This document shows, one piece after another, positions 1 to 7,184 of a stretch of 32,708 nucleotides of DNA. The notes below the pieces were generated by a model that was given only the letters and a program-made list of their open reading frames with translations, ran no database searches and was not told where the DNA came from. The translations under genes were made by a program, and so were the position numbers. The first letter of the stretch is position 1. The number at the start of each line of letters is the position of its first letter. Source of the stretch: JAYZVT01 sp050248375 (GTDB lineage Bacteria; Pseudomonadota; Alphaproteobacteria; Rhizobiales; Methyloligellaceae); NCBI GenBank assembly GCA_050248375.1, contig JBFWSL010000005.1:1-32708 (forward strand), in the 5' to 3' direction.

Positions 1-611
1 GCAACACGACATGGATGAGCCAACTTCAAAACGATTCGAAAGATTTTCTCGTCCCGCTTCTGCTTGGGCAAAACGTATCGTTGCACCGACGCGCCCAAAC
101 ATTGATCGCTACATGGGCCACCATGTTTACGATGGTCGCGGAGCGATTTGATACCAATCAGAAGATGATCTCTATTCCGAACCAACAATTGCTCACATTC
201 AAACGCATTAAACGACCTCCAAAAGGATGGAAGATTTGGGTCGCGCCAACGTCCGTGGAATCCAATGGCGCGGTTAGTCGAAGTACGGTTCCAGTTTCAG
301 CCAACGACAAAATGCCAGAAAAGGACGCGGACGGTCGTGATCTCCCAAATACTCAAACTACCACTCTGCTCATTGGCAAACTCCTGATTCACACATTTAG
401 CTCCGTTCACGCTGGAACAGTCAAACGCAAGTCGCTGTCCGGCGTTACGCAAATCTGGCCCATCAAAAGAAGCCCGATCTATTGGGCAGACTGCCCCACA
501 GTCGAAAAGGAAGGTGCCGATGTGATTGCGGAGTGGCTTCCCGTTAAGGGGAGGCAGAAAGCCGCCGAACTGTTGAAAACGGGCGGGGATAGCTTTGCTA
601 AGCTGCGATAA
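1..611 (+). CDS. HNH endonuclease-like protein, C-terminal part (5' end outside the window)
   Basis: The reading frame is open to the left edge, so this is the end of a longer gene. The first visible codons read N-T-T-W-M-S-Q-L, and the first two bases (gc) could end a Cys codon. This fits the CN-x-x-WM-S-x-L element that follows the HNH zinc-binding region in a family of HNH-endonuclease-like proteins, where it is followed by a PLLLG-type segment, a Trp-rich helix (IATWATMF) and, near the end, a QIWP motif. All of these are present here (PLLLGQ at the start, QIWPIKR near the end). The Met at position 15 is therefore probably internal, not the start. GC is about 49% over the first 180 bases, far below the neighbours, which suggests horizontal transfer. 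The family call rests on motif memory. The catalytic HNH part is not visible, so activity cannot be judged. Confidence 0.55.
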   Translation, partial: NTTWMSQLQNDSKDFLVPLLLGQNVSLHRRAQTLIATWATMFTMVAERFDTNQKMISIPNQQLLTFKRIKRPPKGWKIWVAPTSVESNGAVSRSTVPVSANDKMPEKDADGRDLPNTQTTTLLIGKLLIHTFSSVHAGTVKRKSLSGVTQIWPIKRSPIYWADCPTVEKEGADVIAEWLPVKGRQKAAELLKTGGDSFAKLR

Positions 612-631
612 AATCAGCTAAAAATGGGCCC

Positions 632-1054
632 ATGCTCCACGTCACGGGCCACATTTACATCGCTGAGAACGAGCTGGAGGAGCATTTCATCCGCGCCTCC
701 GGCCCCGGCGGCCAGAATGTCAACAAGGTGGCGAGCGCGGTGGAGCTGCGCTTCGATGCGGCCCGCTCGCCCAATCTTCCCGCGCCGGTGCGCGCCCGGC
801 TGCTGCGTCTCGCCGGCGCCCGCACCACCAGGGACGGCGTCGTCGTCATCCGCGCCGAGCGGTTCAGGACACAGGAGCGCAACCGCGCCGACGCCCGCGA
901 GCGGCTACTGCGACTCATCGCCCGCGCCGCCGAGACGCCGAAGCCGCGCGTGGCGACGAAGCCTTCGCGGGCGGCGAAGGAAAAGCGCATCAAGACGAAA
1001 AAGCAGCGCGGCGCGACCAAGAAGCTCAGGCGCGACATTCCGGGCGACGACTAG
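632..1054 (+). CDS. arfB: Peptidyl-tRNA hydrolase ArfB (alternative ribosome-rescue factor)
   Basis: A 140-residue protein of the RF-1 domain family that rescues ribosomes stalled on mRNAs without a stop codon by hydrolysing peptidyl-tRNA in the P site. The catalytic GGQ is at residues 26-28 within GPGGQNVNK. A Lys/Arg-rich tail (about residues 105-135, with KEKRIKTKKQRG) matches the ArfB (YaeJ) tail that sits in the empty mRNA channel. The length is that of ArfB, without the stop-codon recognition domains of RF1 or RF2. The ATG at 632 places the conserved ITE/IAENELEEHFIRASGPGGQ block near the N-terminus as in the family. No clear Shine-Dalgarno is seen. It follows the low-GC gene by 20 bases and converges with the lppC-type gene, the stop codons being only 6 bases apart. 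Confidence 0.93.
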   Translation: MLHVTGHIYIAENELEEHFIRASGPGGQNVNKVASAVELRFDAARSPNLPAPVRARLLRLAGARTTRDGVVVIRAERFRTQERNRADARERLLRLIARAAETPKPRVATKPSRAAKEKRIKTKKQRGATKKLRRDIPGDD

Positions 1055-1060
1055 AAGGGA

Positions 1061-2260
1061 TCAGAACTGGGCGCTGCCGAAGCTGGTGGGAGCGGTGTCG
1101 ATCACCCGCGTGCCGAACTTCTGCACTTCCAGCACGGCGAGGCCGCGCTCCGAAGTGCCGTCGGGCAGGAGGCGGAACAAACCGTCCACCCCGGCGAAGC
1201 CGCTGGAGCGCGTAAGCTGCGCCGGGGCGAATCGCTGGCCGCGGGAGGACTTGGCGAGCGACACCGCCAGGCTCACCGCGTCATAGGAAAGGCTCGCCAG
1301 CCTGGGCGGCGTCGACTCGTAGGTCTTCACGTAGTTCTGCGTGAAGTTCTGCCATCCGGCCGGGTCGGGCGCGGGGAACCATCCGCCTTGCAGCGACTTT
1401 TCCCGCGCCACGTTGGGGAAGTCCCATTCCTGCGTGCCGATCACCTTCACCTGGCCGGTGTCGATCTCGAAATAGGGAATGAGCGCCGCCACCTGCGGCA
1501 GGATTTCCGCGCCGGCCGGGATGAACAGCGCGTCGATCTGCCGGCCTTCGCCCCTGGCGTATGCCGCGACCCTCTTGGCGGGTTCGAGCATGCCGTTGGC
1601 GTCGAGCGGGAACTTCTCCAGCGCCACCAGGTTGCCGCCGCGCTGGGAGACGGAGTCGCGGAAGGCGCGCTCCACAAGCTGGCCGTAGGGCGTGTTGGGA
1701 ATGAGCGCGGCGAAGTTCCGCCGCCCCTGCGCCACCGTGTAGCCGACGATGCGCGGCACGTCGCGCCCGGCCAGGAAGCTCAGCAGGTAGACGCCGTTGC
1801 CCGCCACCGTGCGGTCGCTGGAAAAGGCGATCATGGGGACGCCCGCGGCCCGCACCGCCGGCGCCGCCGCCGTCACCTCCTTGGCGAACAGCGGCCCGAT
1901 GATCAACTCCGCGCCTTCCGCCACGGCGGCCTCCGCGGCGGCCCGGGCGCCTTCGGGCGTGCCCATGGTGTCCTTGCTCAGCAGGGTCACGTTGGGGTTG
2001 TTGAAATCGAACAGGGCGAGTTCGCCCGCCTGCTTCATGGCCTTGGCCACGTTGGCCGTGTTGCCTGGCGCGGAGAGCGGCAGCAGCACCGCCACCTTGA
2101 CGCTCGGACCGCTGGCGCCGCCGAGCTGCTGCTCGGGTCCGTCGGCGAAGTTGCGCGCGCCGCCCCCTCCGCACGCCGCCAGCGCGGCCGCGAACAGGCA
2201 CAGGGCCGCAAGGCCCAGCAATGGCCTCGTCAACGCCGAAAGGACAGCCGGAATGCGCAT
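1061..2260 (-). CDS. LppC/LpoA-type penicillin-binding protein activator lipoprotein
   Basis: A 399-residue lipoprotein. A hydrophobic signal ends in the lipobox LAAC with the lipidated Cys at residue 30, followed by a Gly-rich linker. The rest reads as a type I periplasmic-binding-protein fold: VKVAVLLPLSAPGNTANVAKAM near residue 55, then a repeated GAELIIGPLFAKEVTAAAP and PMIAFSSD, as in the ligand-binding proteins of ABC amino-acid transporters. The family (LppC, LpoA C-terminal domain) activates class A penicillin-binding proteins in gammaproteobacteria. The alphaproteobacterial members lack the TPR N-terminal domain and their role is less certain. It is transcribed divergently from rsmI, the usual arrangement for this gene pair. 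No transport permease genes are nearby, which argues against a simple ABC transporter binding protein. Confidence 0.82.
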   Translation of the reverse strand: MRIPAVLSALTRPLLGLAALCLFAAALAACGGGGARNFADGPEQQLGGASGPSVKVAVLLPLSAPGNTANVAKAMKQAGELALFDFNNPNVTLLSKDTMGTPEGARAAAEAAVAEGAELIIGPLFAKEVTAAAPAVRAAGVPMIAFSSDRTVAGNGVYLLSFLAGRDVPRIVGYTVAQGRRNFAALIPNTPYGQLVERAFRDSVSQRGGNLVALEKFPLDANGMLEPAKRVAAYARGEGRQIDALFIPAGAEILPQVAALIPYFEIDTGQVKVIGTQEWDFPNVAREKSLQGGWFPAPDPAGWQNFTQNYVKTYESTPPRLASLSYDAVSLAVSLAKSSRGQRFAPAQLTRSSGFAGVDGLFRLLPDGTSERGLAVLEVQKFGTRVIDTAPTSFGSAQF

Positions 2261-2398
2261 GTTGCCCCTTGCCCGATCCCGCCGCCGGTCGCGGGTCCCG
2301 CTCCACTTGTCTGCCGCCGTTTGTCAGAGCGGATGACCATCCTACGACCCTCGCGCGCAGCCGTCATCAGGCAATCACCGGCCCTGCGGGAGCGCCCG

Positions 2399-2428
2399 TG
2401 GACGCCATGTTCGAATATCGCCTACAGT
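2399..2428 (+). promoter_or_regulatory. Possible rsmI promoter
   Basis: TGGACG at 2399-2404 and TACAGT at 2423-2428 are separated by 18 bases, each matching four of six positions of the sigma-70 consensus. A start site near 2435 would leave a leader of about 50 bases before the ATG at 2488 and would exclude the in-frame ATG at 2407. A similar TGGACG element occurs upstream of fur. This is a weak call from sequence alone. Confidence 0.25.
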
Positions 2429-2487
2429 CTGGCAGGAAAATGGCCGCGGACGCGGCGTTTCGCGAAATTCCAGCAGGGCGGCACGGC

Positions 2488-3444
2488 ATGGCGAGGCGGC
2501 AACAGGACAAGGCACGGCCCGAGCGCCCGGCCGCCGCCGACGGCGCGGGGCGGCGCAAGCTGCAGTCCTGCGTGTCCGCCGCCCTCGACAAGGCGCTGGA
2601 CGCGCCGCTGGAGCCCGCGCTCTATCTGGTCTCCACGCCCATCGGCAATCTCGCCGACATCTCGCTGCGCGCGCTCGCAACCCTCGAGCGGGCCGGTGTG
2701 CTTTTGTGCGAGGACACCCGTCACAGCCGCAAGCTGCTCACCCATTTCGGCATCTCGCGCGAGGCCGAGCCCTATCACGAGCACAACGCCGCCGCCGCCC
2801 GCCCGCGCATCATCGCCCGCCTGCGCGCCGGCTTTTCCGTGGCGCTGATCTCCGACGCGGGCACGCCGCTCGTCTCCGACCCCGGCTACAAGCTCGCCCG
2901 CGCTGCGCTCGACGAGGGGTTGAAGGTCGTCGCCGTTCCCGGTCCTTCCGCGGCGCTCGCCGGCCTCAGCGTCTCCGGCCTGCCGAGCGACCGCTTCCTG
3001 TTCGCCGGCTTTCTGCCCCCCAGGGCCGATGGCCGCCGCGCGCGGCTGAAGGATCTGTCCGGGGTCCCGGCCACGCTGGTTCTCTTCGAGGCCCCGCAGC
3101 GTCTCGCCGCCATGCTGGCCGACGCGGCCGATATCCTGGGCGCGCGCCCGGCGGCGGTCGCGCGCGAGCTCACCAAGCTGCATGAGGATATCCTGCACGG
3201 AACCCTGCCGGAACTTGTGGACAAGCTGGGGACATCGGCCACGCTTAAGGGCGAGGTCGTCGTGCTCGTGGGCCCTCCGGTCCCTTCGGAAGTCGGGGAT
3301 GTGGATATCGCCGCTGCCCTGGCCGGAAAATTCGCGCAGTCGAGCTTCCGCGACGCCGTGCGCGAGGTCTCCGAGGAACTCGGGGTTCACAAGAGCCGCG
3401 TCTACCGCATCGGCCTCTCGCTGAAGCAGACGGAAGCGGGATGA
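2488..3444 (+). CDS. rsmI: 16S rRNA (cytidine(1402)-2'-O)-methyltransferase RsmI
   Basis: A SAM-dependent tetrapyrrole-methylase-fold enzyme that 2'-O-methylates C1402 in the decoding centre of 16S rRNA. Signature blocks are clear: YLVSTPIGNLADIS, then EDTRHSRKLL, then SDAGTPLVSDPGYKL, and a FEAPQRL block in the second half. The frame is open from 2221, but that part overlaps the lppC signal sequence and the divergent promoter region, so I start at the ATG at 2488 (318 residues). This still leaves about 45 residues before the conserved domain. The ATG at 2440 has AGGAAA just upstream and is the main alternative. The last bases overlap yraN by four (ATGA), indicating translational coupling. 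The C-terminal part ends in an HTH-like segment (VHKSRVYRIGLSLK) common in the family. Confidence 0.93.
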   Translation: MARRQQDKARPERPAAADGAGRRKLQSCVSAALDKALDAPLEPALYLVSTPIGNLADISLRALATLERAGVLLCEDTRHSRKLLTHFGISREAEPYHEHNAAAARPRIIARLRAGFSVALISDAGTPLVSDPGYKLARAALDEGLKVVAVPGPSAALAGLSVSGLPSDRFLFAGFLPPRADGRRARLKDLSGVPATLVLFEAPQRLAAMLADAADILGARPAAVARELTKLHEDILHGTLPELVDKLGTSATLKGEVVVLVGPPVPSEVGDVDIAAALAGKFAQSSFRDAVREVSEELGVHKSRVYRIGLSLKQTEAG

Positions 3445-3803
3445 CGGCGCGCGACCGCCGCGCCGCCGAGCGCAGCGGCATCGCCGCCGAGCGCGCCGCC
3501 GCCTGGCTGCTTGCGCTCAAGGGCTATCGCCTCCTCGAGCGCCGTTACCGTTCGCCCGCCGGGGAGATAGACCTCATCGCCGCGCGCGGCCGCAGGCTCG
3601 CCTTCGTTGAGGTCAAGCGCCGCGCCTCCGGCGCCGATGCCGCCTGGTCCGTGCTGCCCCGCCAGCAGCAGCGCATCGCCCGCGCCGCGGGTCATTGGCT
3701 CGCCCGCCGGCCCGCCTATGCCGGGCACGACATCGGCTTCGATGTCGTCCTCGTGGCGCCATGGTCCATCCCGCGACATTTGCGTGACGCATTTCGGGTT
3801 TGA
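3441..3803 (+). CDS. yraN: YraN family (UPF0102) nuclease-fold protein
   Basis: A 120-residue protein of the UPF0102 family, which has a PD-(D/E)xK nuclease-like fold related to Holliday-junction resolvases. Candidate active-site residues are E42 and D44 in GEIDLIA, and E57 and K59 in FVEVKRR. The family has no firmly established substrate. The N-terminal RSGIAAERAAAWLLALKGYRLLERRYR segment is the usual helix pair. The start codon overlaps the rsmI stop (ATGA), and rsmI-yraN is a recurring pair in proteobacteria, so co-translation is likely. The gene is followed after 72 bases by gshB. Confidence 0.9.
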   Translation: MTARDRRAAERSGIAAERAAAWLLALKGYRLLERRYRSPAGEIDLIAARGRRLAFVEVKRRASGADAAWSVLPRQQQRIARAAGHWLARRPAYAGHDIGFDVVLVAPWSIPRHLRDAFRV

Positions 3804-3875
3804 CGCAGCGCCCCTTTGGCGTCAGCTTCGCGCCAGCCCGAACGAGATTCCCGCCCAACAGACCAGGAAACGGCA

Positions 3876-4820
3876 ATGCCTCTCAGCGTCGCCTTCCAGA
3901 TGGACCCCATCGACCGCATCGACATCCGCGGCGATTCCACTTTCGCCCTGCTGCTGGAAGCGCAGAAGCGGGGGCATGAGATTTTCTATTACACGCCGCC
4001 CGACCTCGCCTTCTATGGCGGGCACCTGCAGGCGCGCGGCCACACTCTGGCGGTGGAGGACAAGCCCGGCGCGCACTACACGCTTTCCGATCCCCGCATC
4101 GTCGACGTGGGCGATTTCGACGTGGTGCATTTGCGCCAGGACCCGCCCTTCGACATGGCCTACATCACCACCACCCATCTGCTGGAGCAGATCCATCCCG
4201 AGACGCTGGTGGTGAATGATCCGGCTTCCGTGCGCAACGCGCCGGAAAAGGTCTTCGTGCTCGACTTCGTGGACCTGATGCCGCCGACCATGGTCACCCG
4301 CTCGCTGGCCGACGTGAAAGCCTTTCGCGAGGAATACAGGGACATCATCGTCAAGCCGCTTTATGGCAACGGTGGCGCCAGCGTGTTCCGGCTCTCGCCC
4401 GAGGACACCAATCTCGGCTCGCTGGTGGAGCTGTTCCAGACCGTCTTCCGCGAGCCCTTCATGGTGCAGCAGTATCGTCCCGAGGTGCGCAAGGGCGACA
4501 AGCGCATCATCCTGGTGGATGGCGAGATCGCCGGGGCCATCAACCGCGTGCCCGCCGCCGACGAGACCCGCTCCAACATGCATGTGGGCGGCAAGCCCGC
4601 CGCGGTGGAGCTGACCAGGCGCGACCGCGACATCTGCGAGCGTCTCGGGCCCGAGCTGAAGAAGCGCGGGCTGATCTTCGTCGGCATCGACGTCATCGGC
4701 GACTGGCTCACCGAGATCAACGTCACCTCCCCGACCGGCATCCGCGAGGTCAAGCGCTTCGGCGGCAACGACATCGCCGCCATGATCTGGGATGTCATCG
4801 AGGAGAAGGTCGGCGACTGA
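3876..4820 (+). CDS. gshB: Glutathione synthetase
   Basis: An ATP-grasp ligase that joins glycine to gamma-glutamylcysteine, the last step of glutathione synthesis, in the cytoplasm. The 314-residue length equals that of the bacterial enzyme. The N-terminal MDPIDRIDIRGDSTFALLLEAQKRGH block is typical, followed by RQDPPFDMAYITTTHLLE, the ATP-grasp KPLYGNGGASVFRL (K160 region), and near the C-terminus EINVTSPTGIRE around residue 279, which contributes Mg-ATP and substrate contacts. I choose the ATG at 3876 because AGGAAA lies five bases upstream and the conserved N-terminus starts there. The in-frame ATG at 3816 adds 20 non-conserved residues. It converges with the hydrolase gene, with 10 bases between the stop codons. 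Confidence 0.95.
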   Translation: MPLSVAFQMDPIDRIDIRGDSTFALLLEAQKRGHEIFYYTPPDLAFYGGHLQARGHTLAVEDKPGAHYTLSDPRIVDVGDFDVVHLRQDPPFDMAYITTTHLLEQIHPETLVVNDPASVRNAPEKVFVLDFVDLMPPTMVTRSLADVKAFREEYRDIIVKPLYGNGGASVFRLSPEDTNLGSLVELFQTVFREPFMVQQYRPEVRKGDKRIILVDGEIAGAINRVPAADETRSNMHVGGKPAAVELTRRDRDICERLGPELKKRGLIFVGIDVIGDWLTEINVTSPTGIREVKRFGGNDIAAMIWDVIEEKVGD

Positions 4821-4830
4821 GTCCGCGTGC

Positions 4831-5637
4831 CTACAGTCCCCTCAGCCAGGCGACGATCTGCGGCGTGGCGGTCTCCACCGAGTCGATATGCCCGCCGCCC
4901 TGGATGACCAGGTAGAGATTGTTCGCGTGCGCCGGCGCCCGGGCGTAGGCGTAGCGCTCCCCGCGCTTGAACATGAAGTCGAGCGTGCCCACGACCCACA
5001 GCAGCGGCGTGCCGGGCTTCAGCGCGGCGGCGTTCTTCGGGAATGACGCGGGCCCGTCCGGCGCGAACCAGCTCAGATAGTCGCGCGCCTTCGCGGCGAT
5101 GGTGAACTTGCGGTTCTGGTCGTAGTCGATGAACTGGCCAGCGCGGTCGCCCTCGCCTTTCGCCACCAGCGCCGCGGCGCGCTTCCAGTCGTGCTCCAGC
5201 CGCTTCTGGTAGCCTTCCACATCCGGCACATGGCCGCCGGCCAGCGCCATGACGCCCGCAAGCCCCTCGCGTCGCGCACCGTAACCGAGAGCCGCATTCG
5301 CCCCCATGCTGTGCCCGCCGACGACAATGCGCGTTGCCCCCTGCTGTTTCAGGCCTTCCACGGCTGTATCGATCTCGGCCATCGACTCCTCGTAGCCGAG
5401 CGCGAGATTGCGGGTCTTCGACCACGCCATGTCGGGGGTCGCCACCAGGAAGCCTTCGACTTCGAGCGCCCGCGCAAGCTTTCCGACCGGGGATTTGGGC
5501 AGCGCCGTGCTGCCCTTGCCATGCATCAGCACGACACCGAGGCGTTCCTGCCCATGCGAGGGCATGACCGGCGGGAGCGCCGCGGCGAGCAGAAGCGTCG
5601 CGAGGGCCGCCAGCGCGCGCGCGGCTGCGGCAGGCAT
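4831..5637 (-). CDS. Exported alpha/beta hydrolase
   Basis: A 268-residue protein with an Ala/Leu-rich signal sequence (about residues 1-30) and an alpha/beta-hydrolase domain. The nucleophile elbow GGHSMGAN gives Ser110. Asp220 (VVGTLDFMF) and His250 (GGGHIDS) complete a plausible triad. VVLMHGKGS near residue 35 supplies the oxyanion-hole strand. The substrate cannot be named; lipases, esterases and dienelactone-hydrolase-like enzymes share these motifs. The probable location is the periplasm or membrane surface. A GTG at 5649 is an alternative start: it overlaps the stop of the 2TM gene (GTGA) and has GGAGG two bases upstream, the same geometry as the gene at 6411. The ATG at 5637 has GGAGG 14 bases upstream. 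Either way the gene is probably co-expressed with the 2TM gene. Confidence 0.8.
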   Translation of the reverse strand: MPAAAARALAALATLLLAAALPPVMPSHGQERLGVVLMHGKGSTALPKSPVGKLARALEVEGFLVATPDMAWSKTRNLALGYEESMAEIDTAVEGLKQQGATRIVVGGHSMGANAALGYGARREGLAGVMALAGGHVPDVEGYQKRLEHDWKRAAALVAKGEGDRAGQFIDYDQNRKFTIAAKARDYLSWFAPDGPASFPKNAAALKPGTPLLWVVGTLDFMFKRGERYAYARAPAHANNLYLVIQGGGHIDSVETATPQIVAWLRGL

Positions 5638-5645
5638 GGCCGGCG

Positions 5646-6335
5646 TCACCGCCTCCGGCTGCTGCGCGCCCGCGTGCTTCCCGAAGACCTGCCGCCCGTG
5701 CGCGGGGCGGTCCGCTTGGCGCTGCGGGACTTCGCAGCGCCGGCCGTCTTCCTCGCGCCCGATGTCTTCTTGGAGCCCGACGGCTTCTTCGCCCCGGGCG
5801 GCTTTGATCCTGTTTTTTTCCTTGCGCCGGAGGATGCGGCCGACTGGCGCGCGGCGGCCACCACCGCCGACTGCGCCACCACCCGCTGCGGTTCGGGTGC
5901 GGAAGCGGAGCGTCCGGTTTCCTCTCTCCCCTCGCCGCCACCGTGGAACACGCCCCAGGCATGAGCCGCCACACCCGCGCCCCAGCCGAGGACCGGCCAC
6001 CAGACCCAGTCCAGCCCGGGCGGGGTGGACAGGTCCACCCAGACCAGCAGTGCGCTCACTGCGACATAGACGAACAGATGCACCCAGAAGCCGCGGCGCT
6101 CCTCGCTCGCCAGCAGCGGCGGATTGTCGTCGCGGTCCCGCAGCCACAGCCCCAGGCCATGCGCGGCCACCCCGATGCCCCAGCCGAACAGCGGCCACTG
6201 GAACCAGTATTTCACCGGCTGTCCCTCCGGGGGAACCTGCATGAGGTTCCACGCGGCCAGCCCCGCGCAGACAACAGCCCAGGCGCCTGCGTGGATGAGA
6301 AAGGCGCGTGCTTCGGGGGAACGTATCCAGGACAT
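5646..6335 (-). CDS. Tandem 2TM-domain membrane protein with a histone-H1-like basic tail
   Basis: A 229-residue protein in three parts. Residues 10-66 and 82-132 each form a pair of hydrophobic helices ending in a Trp-Gly-x-Gly-Val-Ala-Ala-His motif (WGIGVAAHG, WGAGVAAHA). This matches the small 2TM domain, here duplicated. Residues 140-229 are low in complexity and strongly basic, rich in Lys, Arg, Ser, Ala and Gly with KKTGSK, KKPSGSKK and RSSRRR, resembling histone-H1-like tails. Four helices would put both ends in the cytoplasm, so the tail could bind DNA, RNA or acidic lipids there; this is inference. A perfect AGGAGG (6341-6346, minus strand) lies five bases before the ATG. The stop overlaps the alternative GTG start of the hydrolase. 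I know no function for this architecture. Confidence 0.8.
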   Translation of the reverse strand: MSWIRSPEARAFLIHAGAWAVVCAGLAAWNLMQVPPEGQPVKYWFQWPLFGWGIGVAAHGLGLWLRDRDDNPPLLASEERRGFWVHLFVYVAVSALLVWVDLSTPPGLDWVWWPVLGWGAGVAAHAWGVFHGGGEGREETGRSASAPEPQRVVAQSAVVAAARQSAASSGARKKTGSKPPGAKKPSGSKKTSGARKTAGAAKSRSAKRTAPRTGGRSSGSTRARSSRRR

Positions 6336-6355
6336 GTTGACCTCCTGTGGCAGGG

Positions 6356-6361
6356 TATAAT
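6356..6361 (+). promoter_or_regulatory. TATAAT box in the divergent intergenic region
   Basis: A perfect TATAAT stands in the 75-base gap between the divergent 2TM gene and the small membrane protein gene at 6411. Read on the minus strand it is TATTAT, also close to a -10 box. No good -35 is found at 16-18 bases on either strand: TTGACC at 6337-6342 is only 13 bases away and overlaps the other gene's ribosome binding site. Direction is therefore uncertain. Confidence 0.35.
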
Positions 6362-6410
6362 AGGGGCAACACTAGCACGGCCATAGAGTTTCAGGTGAGG
6401 CGCGGAGGCG

Positions 6411-6809
6411 ATGACGGCTAGCGAGATTGGCCTGCTGCTGATGTCGCTTCTGGTGCTTCTGCGTACCTTGCCGGCGGTCAGGCGCCAGTGGCGCGAGGAC
6501 CGGCCTGGCTTCTACAAGACCCTGCGGATGATGGGCTTCTACGCGCTGTGGTGCGGCTTCGGGCTGTGGCTGCTGTTCGCCGTGGCCAGCCCGCCCGGCC
6601 CGGACGCCGTCCCGCCCGGCAAGGAAGGAAAATCCTTCGCCATAGCCGGGCTGGCCATCGGCTGGGTCGGTTACGGCGCTCTCTGGCTGATCCGCCTGGT
6701 GCCCCGTTACACGACGGTCCCCGCATGGCTGTTGCGTCCCTTCGGCATTCCCGATCTCGTGCTCCTGGGTATCCTCGCGGCGTCCGTCATCTCGATCCTG
6801 CGGGCGTAA
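6411..6809 (+). CDS. Small membrane protein of unknown function
   Basis: A 132-residue hydrophobic protein that I do not recognise. About four membrane segments are visible: residues 5-20 (IGLLLMSLLVLLRTLP), 38-60 (a Leu/Trp-rich GFYALWCGFGLWLLFAV), 78-97 (IAGLAIGWVGYGALWL) and 112-130 (DLVLLGILAASVISIL). A short basic loop (RRQWREDRPGFYKTLR) follows the first helix and a Pro/Gly-rich loop follows the second. GGAGG lies two bases before the ATG, with a second AGGTGAGG ten bases upstream. Codon choice matches the neighbours, so it is probably a real gene. It may be transcribed alone, since a promoter-like element precedes the next gene. Confidence 0.72.
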   Translation: MTASEIGLLLMSLLVLLRTLPAVRRQWREDRPGFYKTLRMMGFYALWCGFGLWLLFAVASPPGPDAVPPGKEGKSFAIAGLAIGWVGYGALWLIRLVPRYTTVPAWLLRPFGIPDLVLLGILAASVISILRA

Positions 6810-6843
6810 GCGCTGCCGGCACGCGCATGTTCTTGGAATGTTC

Positions 6844-6872
6844 TTGAATCTTTCCTTCCGCGGCGCTAGTCT
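6844..6872 (+). promoter_or_regulatory. Likely promoter of the DUF2188-like gene and yifB
   Basis: TTGAAT (6844-6849) and TAGTCT (6867-6872) are separated by exactly 17 bases, a reasonable sigma-70 pair. The -35 overlaps a short direct repeat: ATGTTCTTG occurs at 6827-6835 and again at 6838-6846, with an 11-base period, about one helical turn. A GGCCGG/CCGGCC dyad (6884-6889 and 6904-6909) lies in the leader. Confidence 0.35.
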
Positions 6873-6929
6873 ATCGGGAGACCGGCCGGATATCGGTATG
6901 TGACCGGCCCAGTCGAAGGGGGGAAGATC

Positions 6930-7166
6930 ATGGCACTTCCGAAATACATGCTGGGTTACAGCAAGACATCCGGGAAATGGGAACTGACCGATTCCAGCGG
7001 CTCGGTGGTAAAGCGGTTTGCCGCCAAGGCCGATGCTCTCAAGGGCGGGGTGCTTTCCCGCGCCGTCAAGGGCAAGGGCTCTGTCCGCATCCGCAAGCAG
7101 GACGGCAGGATCCAGTCCGAGCGCACCTATCCGCGCAGCGCCGATCCCCGCGGCTCCAGGGGCTGA
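6930..7166 (+). CDS. DUF2188-like small protein
   Basis: A 78-residue basic protein. The pattern W-x-L ... F-x-x-K-x-x-A near the middle and a C-terminal VRIRKQDGRIQSERTYPR strongly recall DUF2188, in which a beta-rich domain ends in a conserved K-x-DG-x-I-x-x-E-x-T/S-Y motif. The function of the family is unknown. I start at the ATG at 6930 because a purine-rich GGGGGGAAG lies just before it. The GTG at 6900 would add ten residues without conservation. Only 18 bases separate it from yifB, including the yifB ribosome binding site, so the two are probably one transcript. Confidence 0.75.
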   Translation: MALPKYMLGYSKTSGKWELTDSSGSVVKRFAAKADALKGGVLSRAVKGKGSVRIRKQDGRIQSERTYPRSADPRGSRG

Positions 7167-7184
7167 GCCCGGCGGGAGGCGGCG

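Noticed and set aside
624..1286. Arg-rich frame overlapping arfB
   Set aside because: It is in another frame over arfB and the end of the lppC-type gene, with low-complexity Arg/Ser/Pro composition.
2221..2487. N-terminal extension of the rsmI frame
   Set aside because: It overlaps the start and signal sequence of the divergent lppC-type gene and has no family similarity.
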